The position numbers and the translations under genes were made by a program. This document shows positions 60,882 to 64,000 of a DNA stretch of 64,000 nucleotides, piece by piece. The DNA is from Saccharofermentans sp. (GTDB lineage Bacteria > Bacillota > Clostridia > Saccharofermentanales > Saccharofermentanaceae), in assembly GCA_024688685.1 (NCBI GenBank), contig JAILDX010000038.1:124001-188000 (forward strand), in the 5' to 3' direction. The notes below the pieces were generated by a model. The model saw only the letters and a program-made list of their open reading frames with translations, did no database searches and was not told the origin of the DNA. Every line of letters starts with the position of its first letter. The stretch's first letter is position 1.

Positions 60882-62372
60882 TTACAGATTCTTCCTTTTG
60901 TTATAGACTACAGCTGCAACCACAACGAGAGCCAGAGGAACAACTACCATGAATACGATAGTCATTACTGAAGCGTTGGAAGAGGTCACCTTTGTGCTGT
61001 CGATAGAATAATCATCCAGAGGCTTTGACTGGATCTGAACGTTATTGTAATCATTAAGACCTGTTATATCCCTGATACAGTTTCTGATAAACTGAACGTT
61101 TGCATCATTGTAGCCGTAGCTGGAAATATAGCTGTCTGATGTAAAGTCACTCGTACCGAAGACGTAGCAGCACGGAGGATCACTCATACCCTCATATGTT
61201 GCATACATTGCAACGTTATATGTCTTTGCGTTCTCGAACTCGTGGACGTTGTTATTCTCGTCGATCTGTACGGCTGTAGCTGTTGATGAAGTTGTAAGAA
61301 CCGCATCAGTCTTGATATAGCTGTAAGGATTGTCATAAGCTCTTACAGGTCTTGAATAACTGGATCTGAACTGGGACGAAGATGAGAATAATGTGTAATT
61401 ATCTGTTCTTGTGATAAGAGCCGCGAAACCGGTCTGATCAAGAGCGTAAGTAGCATCATTCTCCCTGATGACATAATTGTCAATGTTAAGGTTCATCATA
61501 TTAAGAACAGCATTGAGCTTTGGATATGATTCACCTACATTGTTATAGAAGTTTACGGCAACGATAAAGTCTCCGCCATTGTTGATATAGTCGGACATTA
61601 CAGTCTTAACCTTCTCAGAAATATCTGTCTGAGGATTATTGATGATCAGAAGATCACAGTCATCCGGAATAGCAAAAGAATCAGATACTGCAAGATCCGC
61701 TGTCTCAAAACCAAGTGAGCTCATGATATGCTTGAGTTGTGTGCTCTCATCGCACTGCAGACCTGTTACAAAATAGGCTTTTGCGGTAAAACCTGAAGTA
61801 ATGTTCGCAATGGCATTTGTAAAGGAATACTCAACCGCATTGGCTGTCGGGAACATATATCCCTGCTGAGCATAAGTGGAATCGTATGTAAAGCAGTCAT
61901 AAGGCTCTACAGCAATAACCTTTCCCTGATAATAAACTGCAAACTGATCTTTTTTAAGGTCATAGACATTCTCCCTGTCCAGTTCTTTCAGGATGGAAGG
62001 ATATGTCTCAGGATTAACGTATTCGACAGTAATCTTTCCGCCGCTCTTATTTGCATAGTCATCGAGAAGCGGAACGATATATCTCATAGGATTGTTATTG
62101 AGGCTTGTCGGTCTGTCCATCAGGCCAACTATCCTGATTTTGGTATCATCAGGAAGTCCTTTGATAAAATCTATTGATTCCTGCGAAATAGAGTTCTGAT
62201 TGGAAAGAGAGAAGTCAAATGACATATGCTTTCCAAGCACTTTCTCAAAAAGGATGTTGGATACGAGAACAATAACAACAAGGATGATTATCGTTCCGAT
62301 CGAATAGAGCTTAAGAGACTGCTTTCTCTTATCCTTAGGCTCTGATTTCTTATTATTCTTTGCATTACTCAT
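60882..62372 (-). CDS. GldG-like ABC transporter-associated protein
   Basis: A 496-residue protein with a helix near 20-42, a large outer region of the GldG type (DTKIRIVGLMDRP; DLLIINNPQTDIS; GGDFIVAVNF) resembling a GATase-like fold, and a C-terminal helix (~468-490). The start at 62372 (MSNAKN) is preferred over an ATG at 62390 overlapping the permease stop, since GGGGAG lies nine bases before it. GldFGA was first defined in gliding Bacteroidetes but similar sets occur in non-gliding Clostridia. Confidence 0.87.
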   Translation of the reverse strand: MSNAKNNKKSEPKDKRKQSLKLYSIGTIIILVVIVLVSNILFEKVLGKHMSFDFSLSNQNSISQESIDFIKGLPDDTKIRIVGLMDRPTSLNNNPMRYIVPLLDDYANKSGGKITVEYVNPETYPSILKELDRENVYDLKKDQFAVYYQGKVIAVEPYDCFTYDSTYAQQGYMFPTANAVEYSFTNAIANITSGFTAKAYFVTGLQCDESTQLKHIMSSLGFETADLAVSDSFAIPDDCDLLIINNPQTDISEKVKTVMSDYINNGGDFIVAVNFYNNVGESYPKLNAVLNMMNLNIDNYVIRENDATYALDQTGFAALITRTDNYTLFSSSSQFRSSYSRPVRAYDNPYSYIKTDAVLTTSSTATAVQIDENNNVHEFENAKTYNVAMYATYEGMSDPPCCYVFGTSDFTSDSYISSYGYNDANVQFIRNCIRDITGLNDYNNVQIQSKPLDDYSIDSTKVTSSNASVMTIVFMVVVPLALVVVAAVVYNKRKNL

Positions 62373-62389
62373 TTTATTATTCTCCCCCA

Positions 62390-63157
62390 TCAGCCATTAG
62401 ACCAACGCTTCTTCTCCAGGATCCTGAATGTAAGGAACAGGAAAACGATGGCAAAGCTTATACAAAAGATCAAAGGAGCAACAGAGAATACTCCGTAACG
62501 GAAATCGGCTGTCTTTGTAAAGGGATCAAGCCAGTTGATACCGTTAATGATCGCTTCTCCAACTGCATTGGAGGTCTCTGCCTTAACTCCAAGAACTGAT
62601 AAGAAAGCACCGATCGTGCTTCCAATGAGCGAACTGATAGTTGATAACAGCTGAATCACAAGGATCATGATAAAGCAGAATATTGCCGAAATGATCTGGC
62701 TGTCAGTGATAGCTGATGCAAGAATACCGATCGAGATAAAAAGAGCCGCGAGGAAGAAGAATACGATTACTGATCCCCATGCTCCGATATCAACGATACC
62801 GTTGCATGCCTTTGTAACTATCATATGAATGAACACATTGACAAACATGATTCCGTAAAGAGCAAATGCAGCAAGGAACTTTCCCATTACAACAGCAAAC
62901 AGATCGATCGGAGTCGTGTAATAGAGGATCTCTGTTCCCCTCTTTTTGTCTTCCGCAAAAAGTCCCATTGTGATGATCGGAACGATTACAACGAAGAACG
63001 ATCTGAGCGAGATTACCTCACTTGCGATGTTAACTGAACCGGTCGTAAAGTTGTTGATAAAGATATAACCGGAAAGGAATGAGAACAAAGCAATCGCAAC
63101 ATATCCTACCGGCGATCTGAAATATGATAAGAACTCTCTCTTAAATACTGCTAACAT
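62390..63157 (-). CDS. ABC-2 type permease (GldF-like)
   Basis: A 255-residue integral membrane protein with six helices. The early KREFLSYFRSPVGYVAIALFSFLSGYIF and AEDKKRGTEILYYTTPI segments are typical of GldF/ABC-2 permeases. It is the channel partner of the ATPase encoded just upstream and of the GldG-like protein downstream. Confidence 0.92.
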   Translation of the reverse strand: MLAVFKREFLSYFRSPVGYVAIALFSFLSGYIFINNFTTGSVNIASEVISLRSFFVVIVPIITMGLFAEDKKRGTEILYYTTPIDLFAVVMGKFLAAFALYGIMFVNVFIHMIVTKACNGIVDIGAWGSVIVFFFLAALFISIGILASAITDSQIISAIFCFIMILVIQLLSTISSLIGSTIGAFLSVLGVKAETSNAVGEAIINGINWLDPFTKTADFRYGVFSVAPLIFCISFAIVFLFLTFRILEKKRWSNG

Positions 63158-63171
63158 TAATGAACCTCCCG

Positions 63172-64000
63172 TCAGGCGCCTGTAATACTCAGGAATATCT
63201 CTTCCAGAGTCGGATCAAGAGACCTGAACTCCATGATCGGCCAGTTATTCTTTGACATCGTAAAGAAGATCGATGTCCTAATGTCAGTAGCAGAGCTTCC
63301 AGATACCGTAACCTCTGCCTCGTGGATATCATTGTCAGAGATCCTGATCTTGCAGTCTGATACTCCGGGGACAGCTCTTACGGCATTGACACATGCCTTT
63401 GCATCTCCCTTAAATGACAGCAGGAGTTTTGATGTACCGGAAAGTCTCTTCGACAGGTCTGTGATAGTATCGATAGCTGCGACCTTACCCTTGTTGATAA
63501 TAACAACTCTGTCACAAACAGCCTGGATCTCAGACAGTATGTGGGAGCTGATGATTACAGAATGATCTTTTGCAAGAGTTCTGATGAGCTTTCTGATCTC
63601 AATGATCTGATTCGGGTCCAGACCTACAGTAGGCTCATCAAGGATAAGAATACTCGGGTTGCCTACAAGAGCCTGTGCGATACCGACTCTCTGCTTATAT
63701 CCCTTTGACAGGTTGCCGATAAGTCTGTCAGCAACGTCAACGATCTTTACCATAGCGATTATCTTTGCAAGCTGTTCCTTACGCTCACTCTTCTTTACCT
63801 GCTTAAGATCGCAGATAAAATTAAGATACTCCAGAACTGTCATATCGAGATAGAGTGGCGGAAGCTCAGGAAGATATCCGATATCCTTCTTTGCAAGCTC
63901 AGGTTCTTCAAGAATATCGTGTCCGTTAACCTTGACAGTACCTGACGTTGAAGAAAGATAACCGGTGATAATGTTCATAGTGGTTGATTTGCCTGCACCG
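63172..64000 (-). CDS. ABC transporter ATP-binding protein (GldA-like, N-terminus outside window)
   Basis: The visible 276 codons begin within the Walker A motif (GAGKSTT at the window edge) and continue through the Q-loop GYLPELPPLYLD, signature LSKGYKQR and Walker B LILDEPTVGLD. The N-terminal ~35-40 residues lie beyond base 64000. It is an ABC-2 type ATPase and drives the GldF/GldG-like system. Confidence 0.93.
   Translation of the reverse strand, partial: GAGKSTTMNIITGYLSSTSGTVKVNGHDILEEPELAKKDIGYLPELPPLYLDMTVLEYLNFICDLKQVKKSERKEQLAKIIAMVKIVDVADRLIGNLSKGYKQRVGIAQALVGNPSILILDEPTVGLDPNQIIEIRKLIRTLAKDHSVIISSHILSEIQAVCDRVVIINKGKVAAIDTITDLSKRLSGTSKLLLSFKGDAKACVNAVRAVPGVSDCKIRISDNDIHEAEVTVSGSSATDIRTSIFFTMSKNNWPIMEFRSLDPTLEEIFLSITGA

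Noticed and set aside
1..64000. CRISPR arrays, insertion sequences, prophage
   Set aside because: No regularly spaced repeats, transposase or phage structural genes were seen on either strand.

Overview
The window reads as a gene-dense chromosomal segment of a low-to-moderate GC Gram-positive anaerobe, most likely a gut or rumen member of the Clostridia. This rests on PyrR/PyrK-type pyrimidine genes, a VanZ protein, TldD/TldE, an ACT/UPF0210 pair, a GldFG-DUF4340 ABC operon, strong AGGAGG-type ribosome sites and tRNAs with encoded CCA. No phage, insertion sequence or CRISPR array is visible. The taxonomic placement is inference from gene content only.

Layout. 1-2,940: an AsnC/Lrp regulator, an aminotransferase and prfB in one overlapping operon, closed by a terminator. 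2,959-5,240: a secreted/anchored surface protein on the minus strand, then tRNA-Leu and initiator tRNA-Met. 5,320-8,695: a very large membrane protein (two extracytoplasmic sensor-like segments plus an MFS-like 12-helix part) overlapping a one-helix membrane protein. 8,699-11,210: a Xer-type recombinase (minus), asd, and tRNA-Ile2/tRNA-Tyr. 11,264-14,744: uppP followed by an 868-residue GH16 / LacI-type binding / GGDEF fusion. 14,747-16,907 (minus): citrate synthase and an SDR. 17,008-24,193: a small membrane protein, then a de novo pyrimidine operon pyrR-B-C-F-K-D with a PyrR attenuator, and a divergent pyrE-like gene. 24,209-29,690: a cytoplasmic GH13 enzyme, tldD, tldE and an O-acetylhomoserine sulfhydrylase. 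29,979-42,063 (minus): a long housekeeping run purL-rsmA-zapA-U32-dut-corA-hydrolase-tsaD-smpB-vanZ. 42,114-44,908 (minus): htpG and a class IV aminotransferase, divergent from argG-GNAT-argH (45,097-48,214), which has two tandem ARG-box-like operators. 48,217-64,000 (minus): an ABC exporter, a polar amino acid ABC importer, UPF0210/ACT, two FAD oxidoreductases, a CYTH protein, DUF5711, DUF4340 and a GldG/GldF/ATPase ABC system whose ATPase runs off the end.

How the genes work together. The central blocks supply nucleotides (pyr operon, purL, dut), arginine (argG/H), and aspartate-family or sulfur amino acids (asd, sulfhydrylase), with control elements visible in the DNA: a PyrR RNA switch, ARG boxes, and a hairpin that should set importer subunit ratios. 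Translation and RNA genes (prfB, tsaD, smpB, rsmA, U32, four tRNAs) are scattered among them.

Most unusual items: the soluble GH16-binding-GGDEF fusion, which suggests a beta-glucan-responsive c-di-GMP enzyme; the sensor-MFS giant with its partner, whose cytoplasmic domain faintly resembles sigma region 2; an RF2 gene that keeps the CTT codon and purine tract of the frameshift site but has lost the in-frame stop; a pseudo-hydrolase missing its nucleophile; and a pyrE-like gene with a degraded PRPP motif.
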